Of a stretch of DNA of 64,000 nucleotides, positions 26,892 through 37,719 are shown piece by piece. The DNA is from Thecamonas trahens ATCC 50062 (Eukaryota; Apusozoa; Apusomonadida; Apusomonadidae). Positions within the stretch are counted from its first letter, which is position 1, and each line of letters starts with the position of its first letter. A model generated the notes under the pieces. That model saw only the letters and a program-made list of their open reading frames with translations. It was not told where the DNA came from and ran no database searches. The translations under genes and the position numbers were made by a program. The DNA is taken from contig NW_013657652.1 in the NCBI RefSeq assembly GCF_000142905.1, positions 251,407-315,406 of the forward strand, read 5' to 3'.

Positions 26892-27629
26892 TCACGGCGC
26901 GAGACCACGGAGGGTTACATGCAGCGCCTCGGTCGGCATCCATGTGTAGGCGTCCGGCATGGCGGCGTCGACCTCGTCGCGGAACGCGTCGATGATGGCC
27001 AGCAGGACGCTGACGGCATCGGGCGGGCCCATGGCCGCCACATCGGCCACCAGCGTGGCACCTACCGCCGAGCCGGTGTAGTGACTCGCCCGGTTGCCAG
27101 CTCGGCTAGCGTTGTCCAGGTACTCGGCGGCCGGCGCCGTCGCCTCGGCCACCACGCTTGCCACATGCGCCGCGTGCGCCTCGTCGCTGCACACCATCAT
27201 AGCATCGGTGCCGTCGGCAGCTTCACCACGCCCCAGCGGCATCCGAAGGCTCGCCAGCCGGGCCTCGGGGGCCAGCGCCCGGTTGCCGTACGTCACCGCC
27301 GCCAGCTCGGTCACCTCGAGCTTGAGCTCGGCTAGCGCCTCTGCGGCAGCCGCACCGGCCTCAGTCAGCGCCTCCAGCTGGGCCTCACTCAGTGTCGCAT
27401 CGTCAGCCAGCGCCGCCAGTGTCGTCTTGGGCCAGCTCGAGCCCGGCGACTCGCGTGGTAGGCCTGGGACAGCGTCGCTCAGGCGCTCCTTGAGCCCCAG
27501 TGCCGCGTCCGGGAACGGCGCATACGCAAGGACGAGCACGCCCGACCACGCCACAATGATGTGCTGAGGGGAGAGGACAAACGCTGGCGTCGCCTCGGCT
27601 AGCTCGACAAGCACACCGCTTCCAGCCAT
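26892..27629 (-). CDS. 2H-phosphoesterase-like protein
   Basis: A single exon encoding 245 aa from ATG 27629 (MAGSGVLVELAEATPAFVLSPQHIIVAWSGVLVLAY). The C terminus has TEALHVTLRGL, a good H-x-T-x motif of the 2H phosphoesterase superfamily (LigT, AKAP7, CPDase). The place of the first motif is taken by SSWPKTTLAAL near residue 65, where Lys replaces the His. The middle third is helical and Ala/Glu-rich, containing AAVTYGNRALAPEARLASLRMPLG. With only one intact HxT the protein may be inactive, or the first motif may lie elsewhere. Exact substrate is unknown. Family assignment rests on the short motifs and overall size (2H proteins are ~180-250 aa). Confidence 0.55.
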   Translation of the reverse strand: MAGSGVLVELAEATPAFVLSPQHIIVAWSGVLVLAYAPFPDAALGLKERLSDAVPGLPRESPGSSWPKTTLAALADDATLSEAQLEALTEAGAAAAEALAELKLEVTELAAVTYGNRALAPEARLASLRMPLGRGEAADGTDAMMVCSDEAHAAHVASVVAEATAPAAEYLDNASRAGNRASHYTGSAVGATLVADVAAMGPPDAVSVLLAIIDAFRDEVDAAMPDAYTWMPTEALHVTLRGLAP

Positions 27630-27947
27630 CGCGCCGTAGCGTGTAGTGTGGCACCTTGACGGTTCAATACATCCCATCCCTCCGTCCAACTCTACCAGAA
27701 TTGGTCGCACGATGTTCGTCGCCAAATTTGTTTGTTCCCGTGCCACTAATCTCCACTTCTCCTTCACCGCTTTTTCACCACCTCTCCCGCCCCCCCGCCC
27801 CCCACCCCCCCACCCCCTACCCCCACCCCCGTCCCTCTCCCTCGCTTCCTCCCTTCTCCCCTTACCCTCCACTGCCCCCCACCCGTGACCCTCCTTCCTT
27901 CGTCAACCTCCTCCTCTTTCTCCCCTTTCTCCCCTTTCTCCCAACCC
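27630..27947. promoter_or_regulatory. Divergent intergenic spacer, strongly pyrimidine-rich
   Basis: The spacer between the 2H-like gene (minus) and the large Cys-rich receptor-like gene (plus). Bases ~27740-27945 are almost only C and T on the plus strand, likely the 5' UTR or core promoter of the plus-strand gene. No TATA-like element is visible. Confidence 0.5.
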
Positions 27948-30900
27948 ATGTCGCGTGTCTTGGCCTGTTTGGCGTCATTGGCGTTGCTGGTTGCCACTGT
28001 TCGGCTGGCAGCCGCCGCCACGTGCTTCGACCTTCCGCCCGTCCTGCAGAACGACCCTGTGCAGAACGAGGCTGCAACAACGCCGTCGGTCGCTGCCATG
28101 TCATGGACGCCCAACTTGGTTGCTGGTGGGTGCAATGAGGCGTTGGAGGGCTACATCATTGACCTGGTGTTGCCCTCGCCTATGTCTCCTCTCGCTGCGC
28201 TGACCTCCTCGGCTCTCAACAGCTACACTATCACTGAGCTGGACCCTGGCCAGACTGCAGCCGGCTTCTTTCGGCCGTACGGCCAGTGGCCGTCAGACCA
28301 GGATGAAGGCAGCGACTTTGACCGCTTTTCTCGGTGCGGAGTTCTTGTCTCGCCGGATCGTACTACGACACAGGAACAACATCGTGCCTGCCGTGTGATG
28401 GCGATACCTATCGGGACAACTCTCAGTTTGGCACGCCATGTGTGGCATGTCCGCATGTTGGGAGCGGCGCCACGACGTCAGGCTCTGGAGCAGACGAGCT
28501 CGACGACTGCATGTGCCCAGCCGGCTTTGGCCGAACCACGCCCACCGAACCGTGCGTCCAGTGCGCCGCCGGCACCTACCGCAGCGGCTTTGGTAATGAG
28601 ATCTGCACCGAGTGCCCGGCCGGCACCGACTCTCCTGCTGGCGCCACCTCGCTCGCGCAGTGCGTCTGTCCTGCCGGTGATTACCTCGACGACCCTGGAC
28701 CACCGAGCAAGATCTGCACCGCCTGTCCGATCGGGACATGGAAGGCTGCGCTGTCGGACGCAACGTCGTGCAACGAGTGCGATCTTGTGACAGAGACAAC
28801 TGTCGGCAACAGTTCGACGTCTGCAGCTGCCTGCGTGTGCAAGGATGGCTATTTTCGCAACGCCACCTCGGGCGAGTGTGAGCTCTGTCCGCTTGGCAGC
28901 TACTCGGACTCGCTCAATGCCGGAAGCTGCACGGCGTGTCCAGAAGGCTTTACCACGCTTGACGAGGGCGCAACCTCGGCTGCTGCGTGTGCGGTGTGTG
29001 CGCCTGGGCGGTTTGGTGCCGACTGCAGCGGCCTGTGTGCATGCGCCGACGGGACCCTGTGCATCGACGGCTTGACAGGTTCCGGCAACTGTACCTGCTC
29101 GTCCGGCTCGGGACTCTCGGGACCTAGTTGCGACCAATGCGAGGTTACTACCTACTACGGCCCGCACTGCAACATGACGGTCGAGTGCTTCTTTGGCCTG
29201 CCCTCGTTTGGCTTTTTGGGCACCGGCACATGCGTGGCGTGCCACGCCGACCGCTACGACCACTCGGCTGACAATCGATGCACGACCTGCGCGCCGAACA
29301 ACTCTGGGGTCGACTGTCGGACGTGTCTCGCCGGCTCGGGCGTGAATCCGGCCGACGTCGGCGGTTTGTGCACGCCGTGCTCGCCCGGGCGGTTCAACCC
29401 AAGCGCACGCATGGGCGCGCCATGCCAGCAGTGCGCGCCGGGCTCGTTCTCAACTCAGCCACGTGCAACAGGGTGCGAGCTTTGCGCCCGCGGCGAGTAC
29501 CAGCCGTCGCCTGGTGCGGTGGGATGCCTGCCGTGCGGCCTCGGAATGACGACGGGAGCCGCCGGTGCGGCAGATATCTTTGCGTGCAGCCCGTGCCCGG
29601 AGAACACGTTCAAGGACGTGGTCGGCGCCGGTGTCTGCCTCCAGTGTCCGGGCAACCAGACGACGGACGGCGAGACCGGCGCAAGCGTGCCCACCGCCTG
29701 CGGGTGCCCGCCCGGCGAGGGTGGCGGCGAGCTTGCCGGCGTTCCGACGTGTCTCCCGTGCACACCCGGATATGTCTCGCAGTCGCACGGGACTCAGCCG
29801 TGCACGATCTGCCCGCGTGGTACTACGTGGGCGTCGGCGTCGGCCGGATGCCTCCCGTGTCCGTTTGGTGGCTACTGCACCGGCGGCGCGGCGCGCCCTG
29901 TTCCGGACAACGGGTTCCATCCTGTGCCTGGTCTCCCGCTATCGGCGGCGGTCTTTGAGCCGTGCACACCGGCCCGTGTTTGCCTCCGCGGCGGGCTCTG
30001 CCGGGACGGCCACGGCGGTACACGGTGTGCGTTCTGCCTCGACGGCTGGGTCAAGAATCCGCAAACAGGCGTGTGCGAAAAGTGCCCGTCGTCGATTCCG
30101 TACATCTTTGTCGGCATTGCGCTCCTTGGCGGCATTCTCTGCCTGCTCCTGGTCAAGCTTGCCCGGAAGAACACGGCGTTCTTTACCGCGGCCTCGGTCG
30201 GGTTCAACTACTTGCAACTCATTGCCATTCTCTCGTCGTTCAACATCAAGTGGCCAAGCTGGACGCAGCGATTCTTTGAGGTGCTCTCGGCGGCCAACAT
30301 TGACCTGCAGCTGTTCAAGCCCGAGTGTCTGGTCTCCAACTCGTCGGAAGCGTACACCACCATTTGGATCATCAAGCTCTGCGCGCCGTGGTTTTTGCTT
30401 TCTTTGTTCCTCATCGGCTTTGGAGCATACAAGCTGTACGCGCAACTCCGGGGCGTGGCGCCGATTGTGCAGGCGTCGATGAAGTACGCGTTCACCAACG
30501 CGGCGGTCATGGCCATGTTTGTCATGTACCTGCTGGTGACCAACACCGCGTTGGAGATCTTCCCTTGCACCAAGCAGGTCGATGGCAAGCACACGATGAA
30601 CCGCGAGCCATCGATTCGGTGTTACGAGGGCAGGTGGAACAAGCTCCTTGCCGGCTCGCTCGTCACCATGATCATGTTCTCGCTCTTTATGCCGGCAGCT
30701 GTTGCGTTTGTCCTCTACCGGCGGCGGTTCAACCTGTGGAAGCGAAAGAACCTCTCGCGGTTCGGCCTCCTCTACCTCCGCTACCGGCCGCAGTTTTACT
30801 TTTTCGAGATTGCTGTCCTCTGCCGCAAGTTTGGCGTCGTCTTTGGCAAAGTGGTGTTTTCGTTCTCGGTGGTGGGCCAGGTGGTGACCGCCATGTTGGT

Positions 30901-31906
30901 CGTTTCTGCCTCGCTGATTCTTCAGCTCAAGAGCCACCCGTACGCCACGATGCGGATCAACCGGCTGGAAGTGCTCATGCTCTCGTGCGCCACGCTTGTT
31001 CTCACGGTGGCGTTTGGCTACGCGCTCGCCGATGGCGACCTGTCGACGGCGACGGCGACGTTGCTTGGCGTCGTTCTTATTGTAGTTGTCTGCGCCACGG
31101 TCTTGGTCATTGTCATCTGCATCATCCTCGAGATCCGCAAGACGTACCGGCTCATTCAGCATGGGCTCGTCGGGCGGTACGTGGTCGATCGGCTAGATGT
31201 ATGGCAGCCGTTCTTTGATGCCGAGCTGCACTTGCTCTCGCACACACAGAAGCCGGACGAAGGTGGCTCGCAGGTTGCGGGCTCGTCGATTGTGATGACG
31301 TTTGCGTCGGAAAAGCCGGTCCAGCTGGTGTGCGAGATCTTCCTCGAGTCTGTAATTACTCGGCGCACAGATGCGTCCAAGGACCGCTTGGCGGCCGACC
31401 TGTCGCCGCTGTGGCAGCCCAAGGCACAGCGCGTCGACGTCTCGGCCGACCTTCGGCTGCACACAGTGGTAATGCGTGCGCCGCGGCCCGGGCACTATGT
31501 GGCGACATTTGCCGTGGTCGACTGCAGCGATGGCGTTGACGCCAGAGCGCGCCGGGTGTCGAACACGGACATGGAGCGACAGTCGCGCTGGCACAAATGG
31601 TGGTCATCGTTTGTGGCGTTTGTGGACGGGTCGGTGACCGACCAGGCACACGCACCGTCGATGGTGCGGGCTATGATGATCGACGGCGCCGAGCGGGTGA
31701 TCCGGTTCCGGGTCACTGCATCGCCAGAGTGGGAGGCAACCGATGCTATGGTCGGGTCGAAGGTTGACCTCTCGCGCGGCGGCTCGTCGGGCGAGCTTGT
31801 CTCGGAGCAGCCGTGGGTCGAGGCCAGCGAGATGCATTCGATCACGACGATGGACGAAGCACAGCTCGACGCCCAGTTTGGCGGCCAGCTCGAGACGTTT
31901 GCATGA
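27948..31906 (+). CDS. Large Cys-rich (GCC2/GCC3, ephrin-receptor-like) multi-pass membrane protein
   Basis: ATG 27948 opens a signal peptide (MSRVLACLASLALLVATVRLAAA). After ~130 residues the frame breaks near 28340-28348; one added base joins it to a frame open to the TGA at 31904-31906, total ~1319 aa. The ectodomain (to ~residue 710) is built of repeats such as CxxCPxGTxS...G...C, CxPCPENTFKDVVG and CVQCAAGTYRSG, typical of ephrin-receptor-like/GCC2-GCC3 modules, with an EGF-like piece (GRFGADCSGLCACADG). A membrane domain follows with about seven to eight helices (YIFVGIALLGGILCLLLVKLA, TNAAVMAMFVMYLLVTNTAL, LLGVVLIVVVCATVLVIVICIIL). The cytoplasmic tail is ~240 residues. Similar proteins are expanded in protists and are suspected sensors or channels; ligand and signalling output are unknown. 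Confidence 0.82.
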
Positions 31907-32031
31907 GTGCGTCACAGGCTGATGTGACTATTAAACCATTTCGGTGTTGCTCGGCAATCGTGGGACGCTGTGGCTGTGTGCGTGTGTGTGTGTGTGTCCA
32001 CTCTGCACCGTCCAAGACATTTTCGTTCCAT

Positions 32032-32913
32032 TCATTCTGCTGTGACGACGACGGGCGGCTCGGGCGGCGCCTCGTGGTCCTTGTCGTGGTGGTGGTCGGC
32101 GTCGATGAAAAGCAGCGGGAACATACCGATGGCGCATCCGATGACGATGCCGACCATGGATGCTAGCATTTGTGTGGTGCGGGTGACGCGGAGGCGGAGC
32201 TGGGCAACCGAGAGGTGCGGGTCCTTGAGGCCCATCGAGTAGGCGACCGACTCGATGAAGCCGCCTGAGGCGATGCCCGAGACATCGGCAACCATGTTGC
32301 CGAGGGCAGCCGAGGCGAGGGTGGAGATGCCGAGCGACTGGCCGATGGTGAGGTCAACAACTTCGCCCAGCGTGATCATCAGTGAGTTGTCGACAATGCC
32401 AAAGCCGACAAACGGAATGGAAGAGCGAAGCGCATGCTGGATGAGCTGCTGGCGGGTGGGCGGTGGGACCGAGGCGTCGCGCGAGGCTGCGCCGCCAGCC
32501 GCCGGCTTGGATCCCATGCCGTCGCGTGGGAGAAACTTGCCGCGCGCCTCCCACCAGACTAGGAACTCGTCGCGGCTGATCGAGGCCGACGCGTTGACGT
32601 CGGCCTTGTTGAACTCGCGGACAGCCTGCGAGAGAGCCTCGGGCGCCGCGCCGGCGTTGAGCTCCGAGTAGAGCGCCTTAGTCAGGCGCGAGAGCACGGC
32701 CGGTGACAACGAGGCAACCAGCGTCGACATGAGCTCCGGATGCGCCTCCAGCTCGCGGGCAACCCGGGCCATCTCGTCGCGCGAGCCCGCGCTCTGTCCG
32801 CCAACAGCTGCCGTGCTTGCGCGTCGTCGGGCAGCCGAGGGGCAAGACACGGCGCCGGCGCGGACGAGGGCGAGGGTGCTCCGCAGGCCCGTTGCCCACC
32901 GTATGCCAAGCAT
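32032..32913 (-). CDS. TMEM65: TMEM65-family mitochondrial membrane protein with EF-hand-like loop
   Basis: A single exon encoding 293 aa from ATG 32913. The N terminus (MLGIRWATGLRSTLALVRAG...SAARRRAST) looks like a mitochondrial targeting sequence. Residues ~185-285 match TMEM65: RSSIPFVGFGIVDNSLMITLGEVVDLTIG, LSTLA-like STLASAALGNMVADVSGIASGGFIE, and a final helix MLASMVGIVIGCAIGMFPLLFID. Human TMEM65 is an inner-membrane protein reported to be needed for mitochondrial Na+-dependent Ca2+ efflux. Upstream, residues 105-116 (DVNASASISRDE) fit the EF-hand loop pattern, with Asp, Asn, Ser, Ser, Ile and Glu at positions 1, 3, 5, 7, 8 and 12. The tail is rich in His and Asp (DADHHHDKDHE). The EF-hand-like part is not in human TMEM65. 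Confidence 0.88.
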   Translation of the reverse strand: MLGIRWATGLRSTLALVRAGAVSCPSAARRRASTAAVGGQSAGSRDEMARVARELEAHPELMSTLVASLSPAVLSRLTKALYSELNAGAAPEALSQAVREFNKADVNASASISRDEFLVWWEARGKFLPRDGMGSKPAAGGAASRDASVPPPTRQQLIQHALRSSIPFVGFGIVDNSLMITLGEVVDLTIGQSLGISTLASAALGNMVADVSGIASGGFIESVAYSMGLKDPHLSVAQLRLRVTRTTQMLASMVGIVIGCAIGMFPLLFIDADHHHDKDHEAPPEPPVVVTAE

Positions 32914-33071
32914 TGCGGGTGTGGTGAGCGAGTGAGAGAGAGAAGGGGTGGTGGTTCGTGGAGGCTGCAGTGGTGGCAGCCGCAGCAGGGGTGGCTGGTT
33001 GGCTGGCTTGTCTCGTGAGGTGGCTTTGACCGTGTGGGACGAGGACAAAGGGTACACGTCTCACGCGGACC

Positions 33072-34131
33072 ATGACTGCGAGTTACGGGTCGTTTGAGCT
33101 GCAGGGAGTGCGCTTCTGTATGTTTGTTGGGAAGGAGGAGAGGGTGTGGGGTTGTTTGGGGAGGTTGTTGGGAGGGGAGGTTGTTGGGAGGGGAGGGGGG
33201 GGAGGGGGAGGGGGGTCAAGGGTTGTGATCACGATCAGGAACGACAGGGTAGCGGTTGCGGGGAGGGACGGGGGGACGGGGAGGGGAGGAGGAGTTGCCG
33301 GGAGGAGAGGAGGAGTGGAGGTGGAGTGCAACGGTAGAAGTAGGCTCCCAGGTGTGGCTGTGGTGTGATGCGGGAGGTGGGGGGAGCAAGGCGAGGGTGC
33401 GGGTAGTCCGAAAAAGGTCGTCATCTGGTGCCGTGTAGTCAGCATTCTACTGGTGGTGCAGGGCGGGGGTGGGGTGCTGGGGTGGGGAGATAGGGGCATT
33501 GCGGCATAGCGAGAGACTCACTAGAGCTTTGTACGTGTGCGTGGTTGTGCCTGCTTGCTTGTGGTGTGTGATAGTTGTGGGCGATGTTCTGGTGGCGCGT
33601 GCGTCGGATGACGGGTCGACACTGCCGTACCTGGGCAAGCTCGTGGCCATCGAGCTCGACGAGACCGGGTCTGTGGCGCTGGACATGCGGTGGTACTACC
33701 GGCCAGAGGAGACGCAAGAGGGGCGGCAGTTCCACCACGGCAAAAAGGAGGTTTTCTCGTCGAACCACTACGACCGGGTGTACGTAGAGTCGATCGAGTG
33801 CAAGGCGCTGGTTCTTGGCCTTGATCACTACCACGAGCTGCACCAGCGGCTGGCGGCACACTCGCGCGAGCTGGTGCAGGAGGGCGTGTCTGCGGACCAT
33901 GTGTACTTTTGCAGACAACACTACCGAACGGATACCAACACCTTTGCGCCTGCACTCGACGTGTACTGCTCGTGCAAGCGGCCGTGTAACCCGGACAAGC
34001 TGATGATTGCTTGCGACGCGTGTGACGACTGGATCCATGGCGAGTGCGCCGGCCTTGACGACAAGGGTATTGCGGCGCTTGACAACTATGTGTGCGACGC
34101 GTGCAAGAGCAAGAAAGCCAATGCTAGCTAG
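33072..34131 (+). CDS. BAH-PHD chromatin reader
   Basis: Two exons (33072-33117 and 33575-34131; phase 1) encode 200 aa. The splice joins FELQGVRF to FVGDVLVARASD, the start of a BAH domain (residues ~10-125, including YLGKLVAIELDE and MRWYYRPEETQEGRQFHHGKKEVFSSNHYD). A PHD finger follows (residues ~145-195: YCSCKRPCNPDKLMIACDACDDWIHGECAGL...YVCDACK), with the C4HC3 ligands intact. This small BAH-PHD architecture is like plant EBS/SHL, which read H3K27me3 and H3K4me3, so a histone-reading role in the nucleus is likely. The 457-nt intron is purine/G-rich, unlike the C-rich introns elsewhere in the window. Confidence 0.9.
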
Positions 34132-34160
34132 GTGCTGGCAGCATAAACAGGTTTGGAACT

Positions 34161-37075
34161 TCACTCGTTGTCGTCGTTGTCGTCGTCGCTGTCATTGCCG
34201 GCGAGTGAGCAGCAGAACGCACCGCGCGGGCCGATGAACCGCAGCACGACCGGGAGAAGGACAAGACCATGGAGGAGGGCGAGGCAGAGGAGGCCAAAGT
34301 ACATGTTGAAAAAGTGCGGAAAATGGCCGACTTGGAGAGCGCGAGTGGGAGGATGCCGATGATGGACGAGACAGCGCCAAAGAAGACCGACTTGCCGATG
34401 TGAGTGAGGGCAAACGTGGTCCGCTGCAGCCGGTCGACGTTACCTGGGAGGACCATGAAGGCGTGACCAACATGGGCCGAGTAGTCGACGGCAGCGCCGA
34501 TGGAGACGACAAGATTGATGAGCGAGACTGAGTTGACCTGGATGTCGGCAATGTACATGACGGCAAAGAGACCGATGTCGACGAGGCCGACCATGACAAG
34601 GACGACGGCGGCGGTGATCGGGTGCTTGACCATGATCGGGAGGACAATGGCGACGGCGACGGCGGCGAGAATGAGGTTGAGGACGACGCCTGGCACCACA
34701 ACCTCGTACTGCTCGGTAAAGATGTGTCGCGGGTGGTACGGCAGGATGCCGAGGCTGGCGTCGTCGCAGGCGCGGCGCATGGCGCGCATCGACGCCTTGT
34801 CGTCGGCAGTGTCAAAAACGGAGCGTGCCGTGAGCGCAAAGCGGAAAGAGTGGAGCGATGCGTTGTTGGTGGTGAGCAGGATGTCGCGCTCCAGCGAGTT
34901 GGTGTCCACAAAGTCGGCGAGCGCGGCGTAGAATGCGCCTTGCGGGATAGGAATGCCCGTTGCCGGATCGAGCGAGCCCGAGTACAGCGGCGACGATGCA
35001 GCAAAGGCCTCAAATCGTGGCATCCACGAGCCGTAGTCGCCGAGGATCCATGGCGACGCAAGGAGGCTCGCGCGGAGCGCCATCAGTTGGCGCCACACGC
35101 TCGGATCATGCCAAGGGCGCGGCTCGGTGGCGTAGAACTCGACGCGGAAGCCATCAGCGAAAAAGGCCTCATCGGCGTCAAACGCCTCGAGCATGTACGA
35201 GCCGTCGGGCACAAGGAGCCGAAAGTCGAGTCCTTCCTTGACTTGGGTGGCGGCAAAGACTGAGAAGATGAACCAGCCGAGGAAGATGAGCAAAATTGCG
35301 ACGCCGATAGTACGCGAGGTGATAGCCGGCGTGTACACGCGGTCCATAAACTTGGAGATGAGGCCCGGATCGTCGGCGGCAGACGAGTCGTCAGATGCAT
35401 GGTCAAACTCAGCCTTGTCGGTGGCCGGGAGAGAAGGAAGCGGCGATAGGCCTGTCGCGGGCGGGTTCAGCGGCGAGATGCCCGACGAGGCCGAGGCCGA
35501 GGAAGATGAGGTAGACGATGCAGCCGGCGAGTCGTCCGAGCTGCTCACTGGCGGGCTCGACTCTTGTTGTTGTTTGCCGGCGCTCGACGACGAGGAGGAC
35601 GGCGGACGCGGCAAGGACGACGACGACGACGACGAAGATGGCGACGACGATGACGACGAGGACGACGACGAGGTCGACTCTTGCTGCTCTGAGAGCGCGA
35701 GCGAGTGCATACCAATGCCTGGGTCGCCATGAGCAGCGAGCTCGTCCACGGGATCGTTGTAACCGTCGTGAGCGACTTGAGCCGACGGAGTCCGGGCGCA
35801 CGGGCACCAGTCCCAGCGGCCTGCGTCGATGCGCCGCTCGTCGAGAGCAATGCAGGCGACGAAAAAGGTGATCTGCAGGACCCAGTCAAAGGCAATGGCG
35901 ACGCAGGCGTAGGAGCAAAAGATGGAGATGGCCGGGATGGGTGAGATGGAGCCGAGGGCAAAGGCAAGGAGGTCGGTGAGCGAGGTGGTGGTGATGGTGA
36001 TGCCTGCTGTGCGAAGGGCGCGGGCGACGCGCTCGGTGGGCGAGAGGCGGATGCCGCGGACTTGGGCGGCACGGCGCACATCGTCGACCGCACCGACAAG
36101 AATAAAGGCGTCATCGACGCCAATGCCGGCAAGGAGGAAGATGAGCATGTTGTTGATGGTGGCGTACTTGATGCCGAGTAGGAGGCAGGCACCAAAGCCC
36201 GAGACCATCGAGAGGATGACGTTGAAGACGGCGGCGAGGCCGAGCAGGCCGCGCGAGCGGATCTTAGACAGCTTGCCAAGCGCCAAAAGAGTAAACGCAA
36301 TCATGAGGAAGATGCCGACGGCAACGAGGACGATGTCACCCGAGACGGCGGACTCGACCTCAAACGAGACCGAGCGGTCGGTTCTACGGGTGACAACAAA
36401 GTCGAGGCCAGCCGGAGTCGGCGCGTTGATAAAGGTCTTGAACGTGGCATCGGGCGTCGACTCGTAAACGGCATAAGTGATCTTGAGTGCGCGGGCCGAG
36501 AGGATGGTGCCATTGGCGGCGCGGACGACGCCGCCGAGGAGGGTGCTCAGCGCCGGTGCGCCGCCGAGGCTCTGCTCGATGGAGGTGAGCCGGGCGAGCC
36601 GGGCCGGCTCGCTGAGGGCCAGCAGCGCATCATACGCCGACGGCAACGGAGAGCCAAACAACGATCCGACCGAGATGGCATCGCAGGGCGCCGAGGGCGA
36701 CGCCCGCGAGCACGTGGCCTGGAACGAGCCCGACTCGTAGGTGGCGGTGTAGAGCCGCCGGACAGCCTGCAGCCGGGCGGTAGTCAGAATCGATTGACCG
36801 GCAGGAACATACAACAAGTACATCATGCGCTCCGGCTGGCGATAGTTGGCCTCAATGTACGCCTTGATGTCCTGTGCCCGCGAGTCGGGCGGCGCGTACA
36901 GCTTGGCGCCGTCCGACTCAAACTCGAATGAGGTGATCCACCCCACGATGAAGATGCCGAAGAAGATGACGGCTGCAGCGAGCGTAGCGCACGGCCGAGT
37001 CGCCACACGCCGACCGAGACCATAGAAGCCAGCAGCGAGCTTGCGCTCTACCGCTCGGGTGAACCGGAAGAACAT
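34161..37075 (-). CDS. Patched-related RND permease with sterol-sensing domain
   Basis: ATG 37075 opens MFFRFTRAVERKL; ~971 aa after correcting one missing base in a T run (A5 at 34309-34313), after which the last helix reads IFRTFFNMYFGLLCLALLHGLVLLPVVL and ends in an acidic tail at 34161. There are two RND halves, each one helix, a large extracytosolic loop, then five helices. The first bundle (AGIGVDDAFILVGAVDD) and second (SIGAAVDYSAHVGHAFMVLP) carry the mid-helix Asp used for ion coupling in Patched, Dispatched and NPC1. Between the halves lies a ~130-residue cytosolic insert with long Ser runs. Family members move sterols or lipidated ligands. Human-type PTCHD proteins are the nearest in layout; the substrate is unknown. 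Confidence 0.9.
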
Positions 37076-37719
37076 GGGAGGTGACAAAGCAAGTCGAGGG
37101 TGTTAGGCCTCAGACAGTGACTGCTGACGAGACCAAAGCCGACGCGGTTTTGTGCAGAAATTGGTGCGGGACTTCTTTTCCCGTGGCGTCGGCATATTGG
37201 ATGGGGGTGACACATCAAGTCGACCTGTAAAGGCTGCAGTGAGGAGCCGAGGAGTGTGTATAGGCAAGCAAAAGGTCCGCTTTCTAACGCCATGGGTGGT
37301 GGGCTCAGATCTGGAGTATGCCGTACAGGAGCAAGCCCCGCAGGTAAAAGCCTCTCTCCAGGCTGCCGCGTCAGCCTCGTTCACTCGCACGCGCACCGGG
37401 CCGCGACTCGCTTTCGTCCGGCAAGCGACGGCTGGCCACCCGCAGTCTGATCACTGCCTGCACAAAGGGCGACGAGGGGGCGATGATGGGCCTCAAGATC
37501 GGATTACTCTCGAAAGCCGACAGCTTGGCGATGCGGCTCGGCCGACGACGGCTTGGCGACTTGGCCGTGGTCAGCCGAGCCCGCGGTGCCCACAGTTGCC
37601 CGCGCCGGCCAGTGTGACCTCAGTAGCAGCAAGGTCGAGCGGGCGCGCCCAGGGGAGGCTGACCGAGCGTGGCGCACCGCACTCCTCCCGCCGCTGCTGC
37701 GGGCCGTGATAACGGCGGG
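37076..37719. other. Intergenic spacer between divergent genes
   Basis: About 640 bases with noticeably lower G+C than the surrounding coding sequence in places. No convincing coding frame, RNA gene or repeat was seen. It presumably holds both promoters. Confidence 0.55.

Noticed and set aside
37103-37396. 97-codon minus-strand frame in the spacer upstream of the Patched-like gene
   Set aside because: Composition is mixed with no hydrophobic or motif structure and no similarity recognised.
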